Origin: JAEHDI01 sp035455185
GTDB lineage: Bacteria; Acidobacteriota; Terriglobia; Bryobacterales; Bryobacteraceae
Reading direction: 5' to 3'
DNA length: 8,680 bases
NCBI GenBank assembly: GCA_035455185.1
Contig: DATIFQ010000082.1
Span: 1-8,680, forward strand
This document shows, in pieces, positions 1 through 6,867 of the stretch. Made by a program: the position numbers and the translations under genes. How positions within the stretch are numbered: position 1 is the stretch's first letter; each line of letters starts with the position of its first letter. Under the pieces are notes generated by a model. The model saw only the letters and a list, made by a program, of their open reading frames with translations. It was not told the origin of the DNA and searched no databases.

Positions 1-423
1 GTGGTCAGAATGAACCAGAAGACATTGCACATGGGCGGATTTCTCCTCCGGCTGCACAGCACCTCATGGGAATCAGGTCCATGCTCTGTTTTACCCAGGA
101 TTTCCCCACTGGCTGCCTGGCCACGGTCGATTATATGCCCAGCGGCCTCCATCCCCGATGCCAGCGCTCATTCTGCGGGTCATTACGGGCCTGGAAAGCC
201 GCTCCATAACTCGGATTCGTACGATCTCGGTGCGGTCGAGGAAGACCTGTGGTTCGGCAGCTTCCCCCCGATTCGCCCCAAGAACCCTCAACGGTCAGGG
301 GAGGTGCGGTCGCCGAGCGTCCGCAGCAGCCGCTGCACGGTCATGGCGCCGACGACAACCGCAACTCGCCTGCGCTCGGCCTGAACCGAAGTTAACTGTA
401 AGTGGTCAAAGTGGAGAAGCGGG
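1..423. other. No recognisable gene; downstream flank of the SMP-30 gene
   Basis: This flank lies past the 3' end of the minus-strand SMP-30 gene. Open frames exist on both strands, the longest being a 127-codon plus frame from the window edge. None gives a protein I recognise, has a convincing ribosome binding site, or shows a sensible domain pattern. The plus-frame translation is rich in Ser, Pro and Arg, as expected of a shadow frame in GC-rich DNA. A minus-strand TATAAT occurs at 130-135, but no -35 box sits at the right distance. I cannot exclude an old gene remnant. Confidence 0.5.
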
Positions 424-1263
424 TTAATACGTTCGTGTGCCACTGACCTTCGTCTCCAGCCGGTAGACGGACGTCCGGGCCGTGATGTAGAGGTTGCGGA
501 ACGCATCGCCCCAGCAACAGTTGCTTGGCGTCTCGGGCACCTCGATGATTCCGAGCCTCTCGCCCTTCGGGTCGAATACCCAGATGCCCCCCGGTCCGGC
601 CACCCATACGTTTCCGCTTTCGTCCGTCTTGAGACCGTCCGGACCGCCCGGTGCGCCCGACTGCATATCCGCGAAGACACGTCCGCTCCGAAGCGAGCCA
701 TCCGCGGCAATCTCATAAACGCGAAGCAGGTTTCTATCGGCGACGTATAGTTTCTGCTGATCCGGCGCGAGAGCTACCCCGTTTGGGAGATCGCAGTCTC
801 GCGCGGCGATACGCACCTCGCCGCTCCGCGTGACCTGATACACGGCGGAGAGCTCCGTCATCGGCAGACCTCCTGGTGCGGTCTTCGACCGCCGGTCGCT
901 GAAGTACACGCTCCCATCAATCGCGTAAACCAAGTCGTTAGGACGGTGAAGGCCCTTTCCGTCGTACCTGGCTGCCAGGACGGTGAGGGAACCGTCCTTT
1001 TCGCTGCGCGTTACCTGTCCGATTTCACAGGCCAGCAGCCGCCCCTGGTGATCGAAGGTGAGGCCGTTTGCGCCGTTACTGTTCTCCCGGAACACCGTCA
1101 CCGCCCCCTGCGACCACTTCATGATCCTCGATGCGGGAATATCGGTGAACAACAGGTAGTTGAGCCGGCTGAATACGGGCCCTTCCGTAAAACGGAAGCC
1201 GGTGGCGATTCTTTTCGGCTTCGCACCCGGGTCCACGAGCCGTGCGAGATCTAGCGCGCTCAT
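424..1263 (-). CDS. SMP-30/gluconolactonase/LRE-family protein
   Basis: This is a 279-residue six-bladed beta-propeller of the SMP-30 family, whose members mostly hydrolyse sugar lactones or related esters with one divalent metal ion. Length fits the family. The four expected metal- and substrate-site positions are visible: E27 in FTEGPVF, N109 in RPNDLVY, N161 in LPNGVAL and D209 in GPDGLK. The late SNCCWGD...LYITA motif (about 248-262) is also typical. No signal peptide is apparent, so it is probably cytoplasmic. The ATG overlaps the stop of the upstream gene (ATGA, 1260-1263), and a strong GGAGG lies 5 bases before it, so translation is probably coupled. The substrate cannot be read from the sequence. 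Sugar-acid lactone is the default guess and fits the neighbouring sugar enzymes. Family call sure, substrate unknown. Confidence 0.92.
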   Translation of the reverse strand: MSALDLARLVDPGAKPKRIATGFRFTEGPVFSRLNYLLFTDIPASRIMKWSQGAVTVFRENSNGANGLTFDHQGRLLACEIGQVTRSEKDGSLTVLAARYDGKGLHRPNDLVYAIDGSVYFSDRRSKTAPGGLPMTELSAVYQVTRSGEVRIAARDCDLPNGVALAPDQQKLYVADRNLLRVYEIAADGSLRSGRVFADMQSGAPGGPDGLKTDESGNVWVAGPGGIWVFDPKGERLGIIEVPETPSNCCWGDAFRNLYITARTSVYRLETKVSGTRTY

Positions 1264-2456
1264 GATCCCCTCCCATGCGCGTAGTAGGAACTGGGCGACG
1301 CTCTGTAGGCGATCTTCAGGGACGGCGTCTCAATCCGCTTGTGTCCCTGGTGAGCGGACTCCATCAGGAACGACAGCGCACCGGTGGTGAGGAGAGTACG
1401 TTCTACCGGCACGGCGGTCCGGCCCGTCAGGTACATCCGTGCGATGGCATCCACAAGCGGGCTGAAGTTATTGGAGTTTTCGGCCGGGCAATAGCAGAGG
1501 GTGCTGTCAATTCCGTTCCGTCCCTTCGTCTTGAAGGCGACGAGATATTCATTGACAAGACCGCCCAGCATGACCACGGCGGCGCGAAAACCGTCGTTGT
1601 ACTCGAGCAGGCACAGCACCGGTTGCTTCACGTCCTCCGGGCGGCCTGGGCCGGATTTCTCGGCGCGTGCCAGTGCGGCCAGCATCAGTTCTTTCGACCA
1701 CAGGCCCTGCTCCGCCGCTTTCCAGACTGCCTCACCTTCCAGGTGATGAACGGCCCGAACTCCGGTTTCCGCTCCTTTGCGGCGCTCAACGAAACACTGG
1801 AGCGTCTCGAGGTTGTGGAAGATCCCTCCGTCAGCGATCCAACCGCCCCCGACCATCAGCGCGTCCTCGAAGACAGTGTCGAGCGGGTAATCGAGCTCCG
1901 GCCGCCGAAACGTCACCGAGACGGAAGAGCCCGCCATCATCGGGAACCGCAGCTCTCGCGACCAGTCGTACATCTGCTTCGCCTTGGACCAGTCGTACGA
2001 TAACTGCTTGTCGGTGAACACCGGCGCCGAGCGGCCCGACTTCCGGAAGACCTGTACCACCTGTTCGAAGAATTCGAAACGCGGATAGAGCTTCTGCTGT
2101 TTCTCGTTGTCGGGATAGTTTCCATGCTCGGCGACGATGAGGACACCATCGACGGCGAGCCGGCCGGTCCCGAGCGTCAACGCTTCCGGGATGGACTTCA
2201 CCACCGGGAAACCGTAAGCGGAAGCGAGCCTTCGGCCGATGTCAGCCGGATGGACCTGATCCATGTAGAGCGACACGATGTCACAGGGGGGCGCCGTATA
2301 CCGCTCGTTGATCCAGTAACCCTCGAGAAACCGGGTCACGAAGTTGTCAGCGTGGGAACGGACATGGTACGTCGTCACCAGGGCCGCGATCTTCTTCCGG
2401 CCGGGTGGCCGGGCCACCGCTAACGCCGGAAGCTGAAGAAATTCCCTGCGTCTCAT
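1260..2456 (-). CDS. Conserved-looking protein of unknown function, possible oxidoreductase-like fold
   Basis: This 398-residue protein cannot be assigned to a named family by eye. The N-terminus MRRREFLQLPALAVA is a short Tat-like or leader segment: an arginine cluster followed by only about nine apolar residues, so export is uncertain. The part from about residue 22 alternates beta and alpha elements (KKIAALVTTYH, VDGVLIVAEHGNYP at 102-115), and SIPEAL (88-93) resembles the equivalent stretch of Gfo/Idh/MocA proteins. The glycine-rich nucleotide loop and the EKP motif are both absent. Residues 140-180 (PVFTDK...FPMMAGSS) sit where Gfo proteins carry EKP and the following helix. The C-terminal half is rich in aromatic and charged residues (HLEGEAVWKA at 238-247, CLLEYNDGF at 282-290). 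It overlaps the SMP-30 start by 4 bases, so the two probably share an mRNA and a pathway. Function not assigned. Confidence 0.82.
   Translation of the reverse strand: MRRREFLQLPALAVARPPGRKKIAALVTTYHVRSHADNFVTRFLEGYWINERYTAPPCDIVSLYMDQVHPADIGRRLASAYGFPVVKSIPEALTLGTGRLAVDGVLIVAEHGNYPDNEKQQKLYPRFEFFEQVVQVFRKSGRSAPVFTDKQLSYDWSKAKQMYDWSRELRFPMMAGSSVSVTFRRPELDYPLDTVFEDALMVGGGWIADGGIFHNLETLQCFVERRKGAETGVRAVHHLEGEAVWKAAEQGLWSKELMLAALARAEKSGPGRPEDVKQPVLCLLEYNDGFRAAVVMLGGLVNEYLVAFKTKGRNGIDSTLCYCPAENSNNFSPLVDAIARMYLTGRTAVPVERTLLTTGALSFLMESAHQGHKRIETPSLKIAYRASPSSYYAHGRGS
1267..1274 (-). promoter_or_regulatory. Strong Shine-Dalgarno of the SMP-30 gene
   Basis: Read on the minus strand, GGGAGGGG lies within the last codons of the upstream gene. 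Its GGAGG core ends 5 bases before the ATG at 1263. It fixes that start codon and explains how the overlapping gene can be translated efficiently. Confidence 0.7.
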
Positions 2457-2700
2457 TTGTTGGAAATAGCCTCATTGGTGCGCATGATCCGGAGCAGGTT
2501 CCCGCCTATGACCTTGCGAATGTCCTCATCCGGTCGACGTCCTCGAGTCCGGCCAGCGCCATCCCGAGATGCCGTCGAAATCCTAGCCGATACCGACGAG
2601 TACCGGGCCCGCGACCTTGGCGATGTGGTCGATGTGGCGGAGGGCCGCCTTGATATCCACCTTCGGAAACTGGGAGCGATAGCGCAGCGCCGCTGAATGG
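2453..2700 (-). pseudogene. Decayed C-terminal fragment of an M19 (membrane/renal) dipeptidase
   Basis: Three minus-strand frames together spell the end of a peptidase M19 enzyme, a zinc-dependent dipeptidase TIM barrel. One frame reads FPKVDIKAALRHIDHIAKVAG then VGIG-stop-DFDGI; the family normally has VGIGSDFDG, so a TAG at 2583-2585 replaces the serine. A second frame continues ALAGLEDVDR. A third gives the usual ending DEDIRKVIGGNLLR and stops at 2453. About a dozen residues expected before DEDIRK are missing, so there is at least one deletion besides the two frameshifts. The catalytic N-terminal half is not recognisable upstream. The last frame's TGA still overlaps the next gene's ATG by 4 bases (2453-2456), so the dipeptidase was probably once the first gene of this operon. 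Sequencing error could explain part of the damage, but not the missing residues and missing N-terminus. Confidence 0.75.
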
Positions 2701-3337
2701 CGCGCACGTCGCTGCTAGGCAAGATGAGGACTCCTAACTTGGCGGAGTACACGGCAACTTCCGTATTGGCCTTGCGGCCGGTATCAGCGTAGCACGATCG
2801 GCGTGTCGTGGAGCCGTTGCCGCTCACCTTCTTCTCCTGAATGCCTTCTCTTTAGCGCCGCGAGGGTCGTCCTGCTCCTCCCGAGGACCCCGTGGCCAGT
2901 AACTGCGTCACCGCACCCGGCCGGATGCGGCGCCCTGGGAGCGGGTGGGGGCGGTTCTCGCCGTGCGAAGCACCAGGTGGAGAAGGCGATCATCAACCGG
3001 CGCAAAAGGGCGCGCGGCACACACATCAACAATTTTTTCGACCCCCCGATCGCGTGTATACTTATGTGCGCGGAAAGATCCTACGTGGCCAGGAGGCTTG
3101 AGCGGGAGTCCTGGGTAAGACCTGGCAGCAATTGCCAGTCCGCATCTAATCGATTGATTTCCGGAGCTGCCTGGTTCGGGCATTGTGCCGTTTTCGGAAG
3201 AAGATGTGCGAAATCGGACGATGCTAGGGCGAAACGCGAGTCTCGGAAGCCGGGATACGCGTCCTTGTTCGGTTCGCGATGTTGAAACAGCAGCCTTGGC
3301 GAGGTGAGGGACGAGAAAAGAAAGGACGGAATCATCC
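2701..3337. other. Gene-free spacer between the minus operon and the plus-strand TIM-barrel gene
   Basis: This stretch separates two divergently read units, so it should hold both promoters. A 160-codon plus frame (2803-3285) and an 82-codon minus frame (2784-3032) span much of it. Both are low-complexity, lack a ribosome binding site and match nothing I know. The left end may contain further M19 debris too degraded to read. The only clear structures are a near-perfect 18-base palindrome (2912-2929) and an isolated TATACT (3057-3062) without a good -35 box. Confidence 0.5.
2912..2929. repeat. 18-base near-perfect GC palindrome
   Basis: The sequence CGCACCCGGCCGGATGCG equals its own reverse complement apart from one mismatched pair (bases 5 and 14). 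It has no spacer loop and no following T-run, so it fits a dimeric protein-binding site better than a terminator. It may also arise by chance in DNA this GC-rich. Confidence 0.4.
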
Positions 3338-4192
3338 ATGCCATTCAAGATGACCATGAGCACCGACAACTGGCGCCCGGATTGGTGGGGTGTGGAAAGA
3401 TGTTTCCAACGCATTCGGGAGCTCGGCGAAAGGCACGTGGAACTCACCACCGCCACGGGCTTCAACCTGCTCGAGGGCTTAGGATTCTCCCCCTACATTA
3501 GCGTAGACGACGATCCCTTCATCATTCGCGATCTCTTGCAGAAATACGGCCTCGAACTCGTCTCCATCGACTGCGACTACCCGATCTGGAGCCATCACTC
3601 CATCGACGTGCTGATCAAGTCAATCGTATTCGGCGACATGATCGGATGCCGTCTGTTTGTCACCACCGACAGCGGTAACTACCCGCCCGGCAGATCCGAC
3701 GAGGAGTGGCTCCGCGTCATCAAGTACCATTTCGATTGCGTGCTTCCGGTGGCCGAACGGCACAACGCCGTTATCGCCATCGAGCCGCACGGCTACCTCA
3801 CCACGAAGCCCGACGCTTTGTGGCGGCTGGCCACCCAGAACGCAAGCGATCGCATCGGCATCAACTTCGATACGGGCAATTCCTTCATCGCCGGCCAGGA
3901 TCCTGTGGCGTTTCTGGGGAAGGTGAAGGACCGCGTGGTTCACATGCACATCAAGGACGTCAGTGAGGCGCTCGCCCGCGCGATGGGCGGCGAGGAGACC
4001 GGCATCGCCTCTAGCGAGATCGCGGTCGGTGAAGGGGTAAACGCGGAGAATATCATGCTCTGTCTTGACATCATGGCGGCCACCGGGCGCGAGATCCCCA
4101 TTTCGCCGGAGGCGGGCGGTGACCGGCTGATGCCCCGCAGCATCGCGTGGGTCAGAGACTATCTGAATCGCAAGGGCTACGCGCTGGTCTGA
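3338..4192 (+). CDS. Sugar phosphate isomerase/epimerase-like protein (xylose-isomerase-like TIM barrel)
   Basis: This 284-residue protein belongs to the AP-endonuclease-2/xylose-isomerase-like TIM-barrel superfamily, which includes sugar epimerases, inosose dehydratases and hydroxypyruvate isomerases. Length is normal. The metal-site ladder is visible: E149 in IAIEPHGY, D178 in INFDTGN, H204 in HMHIKD and E258 in SPEAGG. The early RELGERHVEL segment (about 27-36) matches the first barrel strand. No signal peptide is present, so it is likely cytoplasmic. The start at 3338 has AGGA about 11 bases upstream; ATGs at 3350 and 3356 are alternatives, as the first residues look non-conserved. It stands alone on the plus strand and converges on the oxidoreductase gene. 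The specific sugar substrate cannot be inferred. Confidence 0.9.
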   Translation: MPFKMTMSTDNWRPDWWGVERCFQRIRELGERHVELTTATGFNLLEGLGFSPYISVDDDPFIIRDLLQKYGLELVSIDCDYPIWSHHSIDVLIKSIVFGDMIGCRLFVTTDSGNYPPGRSDEEWLRVIKYHFDCVLPVAERHNAVIAIEPHGYLTTKPDALWRLATQNASDRIGINFDTGNSFIAGQDPVAFLGKVKDRVVHMHIKDVSEALARAMGGEETGIASSEIAVGEGVNAENIMLCLDIMAATGREIPISPEAGGDRLMPRSIAWVRDYLNRKGYALV

Positions 4193-4363
4193 GCCACGCG
4201 GCGGCCACTTCCTTTTCCTCGCATGAAACTTCGATGCCAGGCGTGCGCCTCGGCAGTCCAAAGGCTACGACCGTAAGCGCTGATTCCACACCACCGCCAG
4301 GTTCCGCCATCGGACAGCCATTCGCCAGCCGAAGTACGATCTGTGATGTAGCCGTGGAACGCG

Positions 4364-5473
4364 CTACAGATCTACGCCGAGATCGGCCCAGTTAACGACC
4401 TTCTCCGTGACCAGCGCCTCGTGGCCCAGGATCGACGTAAGGGCCGCCGTCGCACCGACGGTGATATCCGCCGGATTGGGCGCACCCTTTGCGATGCAGT
4501 CATAGAAGGCCGTTACGTGAGCGTGCGGCGGATCTTGCCGCTTTTCCGCCAACAGGGACGGCTGGGCGTCTCGCGCCAGGGGATACATCATCACCGTGTC
4601 CAGCAGATCCACTGCGCCCTTGGTTCCGTAAACGTAAATCATCTGGTTGTTGTTCGGCATCCGCCTGGGATGAAACACGTTCTGAGTGAACGACATCTTC
4701 ACCGCGTTCGGATAGTCGAACGTGAGGAGACCGCAGTCGAAGATCGTGCGCCCTGGAGGATCGTTCTTGTACAACAGCGTCCCGCCAAAACCACAGGCAC
4801 GCGAAGGATGCGCTCCGATCACCCAGTTACACGCGTCCAGGTTATGCACCGACTGCTCGATCAGGTAGCCGCCGGACTTGGTCACGTCAAAATACCAGTC
4901 GGCCGATGAGCCGGCGTGGTTGAGATCGCTGGAGGCATGCCGCTGGGCTTTCACCATGATCACGTCACCGATCGCTCCTTCACGGATTTTCCGTATGGCT
5001 TCCGCCAGTTGCCCTTCGGTCCGCATATCCTGCCCGACAACGAATACTTTGCTGGTGCTCCTGGCGGCCTTGACAAGGTCACGGACATGCGCTGCCGTGA
5101 CCCCGATCGGTTTTTCGCAGTAGACGTGCGTGCCGGCCTCGAGAGCCGCGATGGCCATCTCCGAGTGCAGGTGCGGCGGCGTAGCGATGAAAACGGCCTC
5201 CACGTCCTTCCGGTCGATGATCCTGCGCCAGTCGGCGTACGTCGCCGGGTTGTCCCTTGCCGCCGCGCTGGCCGCCTTGTCGAGCCGGTCGGGCTTAATG
5301 TCGCACAGCGCAACAACCTTGGCGTTCGGTTGCGCGAGTACGGCCTTGAGCAAATAGGACCCGCGGTTTCCGACGCCGATTGATGCGGTGTTGACAGTCT
5401 GTGCGGTTTGACCATAGCCGATGCGTGCAGTCACGGCCGAACCGAGCAGGAAGGATCTGCGATTGATGTTCAT
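4364..5473 (-). CDS. Tat-exported Gfo/Idh/MocA-family NAD(P)-dependent oxidoreductase
   Basis: This 369-residue protein oxidises or reduces a sugar, sugar acid or cyclitol with NAD(P). The N-terminus NRRSFLLGSAVTA is a Tat-type signal, suggesting export of a folded, cofactor-loaded enzyme, as in glucose-fructose oxidoreductase. GVGNRG (33-38) is the Rossmann dinucleotide loop and CDIKPDR (57-63) ends strand 2. ATPPHLH (97-103) and the family hallmark EKP (120-122, in YCEKPIG) follow. GGYLIEQSVHNLD (201-213) carries the expected catalytic-region H210 and D213. I chose the ATG at 5473 because AGAGG sits 5 bases before it. A GTG at 5479 is in frame but overlaps that site. Neighbours are a protein remnant just upstream on the same strand and the convergent TIM-barrel gene. 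The substrate is not determinable. Confidence 0.92.
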   Translation of the reverse strand: MNINRRSFLLGSAVTARIGYGQTAQTVNTASIGVGNRGSYLLKAVLAQPNAKVVALCDIKPDRLDKAASAAARDNPATYADWRRIIDRKDVEAVFIATPPHLHSEMAIAALEAGTHVYCEKPIGVTAAHVRDLVKAARSTSKVFVVGQDMRTEGQLAEAIRKIREGAIGDVIMVKAQRHASSDLNHAGSSADWYFDVTKSGGYLIEQSVHNLDACNWVIGAHPSRACGFGGTLLYKNDPPGRTIFDCGLLTFDYPNAVKMSFTQNVFHPRRMPNNNQMIYVYGTKGAVDLLDTVMMYPLARDAQPSLLAEKRQDPPHAHVTAFYDCIAKGAPNPADITVGATAALTSILGHEALVTEKVVNWADLGVDL

Positions 5474-5509
5474 GATCACCTCTGGATCAGTCTACGCCGA
5501 AGAGGCGGC

Positions 5510-5672
5510 CTATGGTTTCCATCCGCCGTCACTCACTATGGTTGTCACCTCGTCGCGGATTTCGATGGACCGGCAACTTCGTGATATCGATCTCGAAGTG
5601 CGCTGACCGCCGAAAATCTGTTTCCGTCGAAAACGACTCGCGCTGTTCCAGGAACGCAAGGTCAAACCTCAC
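5510..5672 (-). pseudogene. Probable frameshifted C-terminal remnant of an unknown protein
   Basis: On the minus strand, a frame from a GTG at 5672 reads FDLAFLEQRESFSTETDF and on to FEIDITKLP. Near 5570 the protein-like signal jumps to a second frame, giving IEIRDEVTTIVSDGGWKP and a TAG at 5510-5512. This tail ends about 36 bases before the oxidoreductase start, as an upstream operon gene would. I do not recognise the family. The case rests on plausible amino-acid composition in two joined frames, so it is tentative. A real 47-residue small protein (5529-5672) is an alternative. Confidence 0.33.
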
Positions 5673-5720
5673 GGTGCCGCCGACGCGACAAGGCTCATGA
5701 TGGTCCTCCTCGGCCGATTC

Positions 5721-5873
5721 TTAACTGAGCGGATTGGTGAAGCCTTCGGGCGCTTTGTGGAGCTTCCGGCCCCAAGAGCCTGGATCGAAGAAGACTGAGC
5801 CACGTGCGAGGAAGAGTCCTCCAAACGATAGATGGCTTCCGAGGTCACCACCCGACTGGAATCCACAGCCGAC
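5721..5873 (-). pseudogene. Short protein-like minus-strand fragment, unknown
   Basis: An open stretch of about 50 codons between stops encodes a Gly/Phe-rich piece, including LSFGGLFLARGS and DPGSWGRKLHKAPEG, and ends in NPLS. It has no start codon with a ribosome binding site. It lies in the same orientation as, and directly upstream of, the remnant at 5510-5672, so both could be debris of one lost gene. No family recognised; chance is possible. Confidence 0.22.
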
Positions 5874-6021
5874 GCTTCAGAAATAAGCGCTGGAGGACTA
5901 CCTACAGGTGATCGGGTCGCAAGTGCTGTGATAGTCTCTCACAGACGCTCAATTTCCTCCTGCTCGCCTGCTGCTACCAGGAGGTCTCGGAGCTTCGGGC
6001 CTGAACTCTCGGCATAGCCTC

Positions 6022-6225
6022 AGGACAACGGCGGAAAACTCAGCAGACACCGACGGAATCCTGCGCCGATTCAACCGGCTGATCCGAGAACTGCTCCAAG
6101 GGGGAGCCCGCCGGGAGTGGTTCCAGCGTTGGAAAGTGGAGCTGCTCCTGGACGCAACCGCAGGAACAGACCGTGTGGAGGAGAAAACGCTGGAGTGGAC
6201 TGTGTGGCCCAAAGGACAGGAATAA
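6022..6225 (+). pseudogene. Left (N-terminal) half of an apparently split small protein gene
   Basis: A plus-strand frame, open from 5935 to the TAA at 6223-6225, becomes strongly protein-like from about 6022: DTDGILRRFNRLIRELL, then EWFQRWKVELLLD ending at 6153. After that the composition becomes arbitrary. No ATG or GTG start with a ribosome binding site is visible, so the 5' end is also damaged or uses a weak start. The basic, amphipathic text resembles short uncharacterised proteins I associate with Acidobacteriota, in which a segment like WEVELLLDI is followed by a Cys and then LRRYQRAVQRQ. That continuation occurs in this window at 6629-6760. The family recollection is from memory and unchecked. 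Confidence 0.42.
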
Positions 6226-6293
6226 CGCGACTATGAACCCGGTCATATAAATGGTCTCGTAACTGAGCGACTCGATTCTCGACGTTGCCCTCA

Positions 6294-6509
6294 TCAAAGA
6301 CCTCCTGTGTTAACGTCCTGAAACGGCACACTCAAATTCTCTTCGAGTTCCCTCAGTTCCCGATCGATGATGTGTTGCTCAATGGCCCATCCAAGTCCGG
6401 GACAGCCTGTCAAACGCCTTTTTGACTGAATGGTTTGGAGAAGGCTAAACCCAGATTCAAGTCTCGCCCGGAGAGTTTGCTCCCTAGCAGCGTTATCGCA
6501 AAGCATCAT
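6294..6509 (-). CDS. Possible small protein of 71 residues, unknown function
   Basis: This minus-strand ORF starts with two consecutive ATGs. AGGA lies 5 bases before the first (8 before the second), one of the better ribosome binding sites in the window. The product is charged, mostly helical in appearance (REQTLRARLESG, DRELRELEENL) and has no signal peptide or membrane segment. I know no matching family. It lies wholly within the segment separating the two halves of the split plus-strand gene, so it may have arrived with that segment. The DNA before its start (about 6520-6590) is noticeably richer in A+T than the flanks. No convincing -35/-10 pair was found. Confidence 0.4.
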   Translation of the reverse strand: MMLCDNAAREQTLRARLESGFSLLQTIQSKRRLTGCPGLGWAIEQHIIDRELRELEENLSVPFQDVNTGGL

Positions 6510-6628
6510 CGCTGTCCTTCTTCTAATCCTACATTGAGAGCACGAGTAAAGATGTTAAAGCCCGGAAAAGTAAATGTAAGAATGATCGACCACCCGATCG
6601 GCCTCGTGGCAAACTGACGGCCTGAGTT

Positions 6629-6760
6629 CAGAACTGTGAGATCAAGAAATCGGCCCGGGGAGACACCCTGCGTCGCTACCAGCGGGCGGTTCAGCGTCAG
6701 CTTGAGCGGGGTGGCACGGTACCGATGAAGTTGTCCGAGTTCCTTGCGTCCAGGCGTTAG
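6629..6760 (+). pseudogene. Right (C-terminal) half of an apparently split small protein gene
   Basis: A plus-strand frame, entered directly after a TGA (6623-6625) and lacking any start codon, reads QNCEIKKSARGDTLRRYQ, then RAVQRQLERGG and MKLSEFLASRR, and stops with TAG at 6758-6760. The text is clearly protein-like, with helical KLSEFLAS at its end. Without a start it cannot be an independent gene. Joined to the left half, it would continue ...VELLLD|(I)QNCEIKK..., a sensible junction. I infer one ancestral gene of about 90 codons, now split. Confidence 0.45.
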
Positions 6761-6795
6761 TGGATGTCCTGAGGCCGCTGTTGCCGCTGCGGATG

Positions 6796-6801
6796 TATAA
6801 T
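6796..6801 (+). promoter_or_regulatory. Candidate -10 box (TATAAT) for the small basic protein gene
   Basis: A consensus TATAAT lies 66 bases before the ATG at 6868, which would give a leader of about 60 bases. No good -35 hexamer occurs 16-18 bases upstream, so this is a weak call. Confidence 0.3.
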
Positions 6802-6867
6802 CGCTGTCTCGGTCCGTGCAGATCGTTCGTCCCGACCATCAGAAGATAAAGGAGCCAGTGTAAACCC

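Noticed and set aside
130..135. Minus-strand TATAAT
   Set aside because: No -35 box at 16-18 bases and no gene that it would drive.
1..384. Long plus-strand open frame at the left edge
   Set aside because: No ribosome binding site, no recognisable domain, and composition like a GC-rich shadow frame.
1275..2003. 242-codon plus-strand open frame
   Set aside because: It lies wholly opposite the 398-residue gene, whose translation is far more protein-like; treated as a shadow.
3057..3062. TATACT as promoter of the TIM-barrel gene
   Set aside because: No convincing -35 hexamer, and about 275 bases from the start codon.
2803..3285. 160-codon plus-strand open frame
   Set aside because: Low-complexity Ser/Pro/Arg composition, no ribosome binding site and no domain; it also crosses a palindrome.
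4347..4368. TGTAGC/GCTACA stem as a terminator between convergent genes
   Set aside because: Only a 6-base stem with a 10-base loop, no T-run, and it overlaps the oxidoreductase stop codon.
6409..6426. GTCAAA/TTTGAC hairpin
   Set aside because: A weak A/T-rich 6-base stem inside a candidate ORF, without terminator context.
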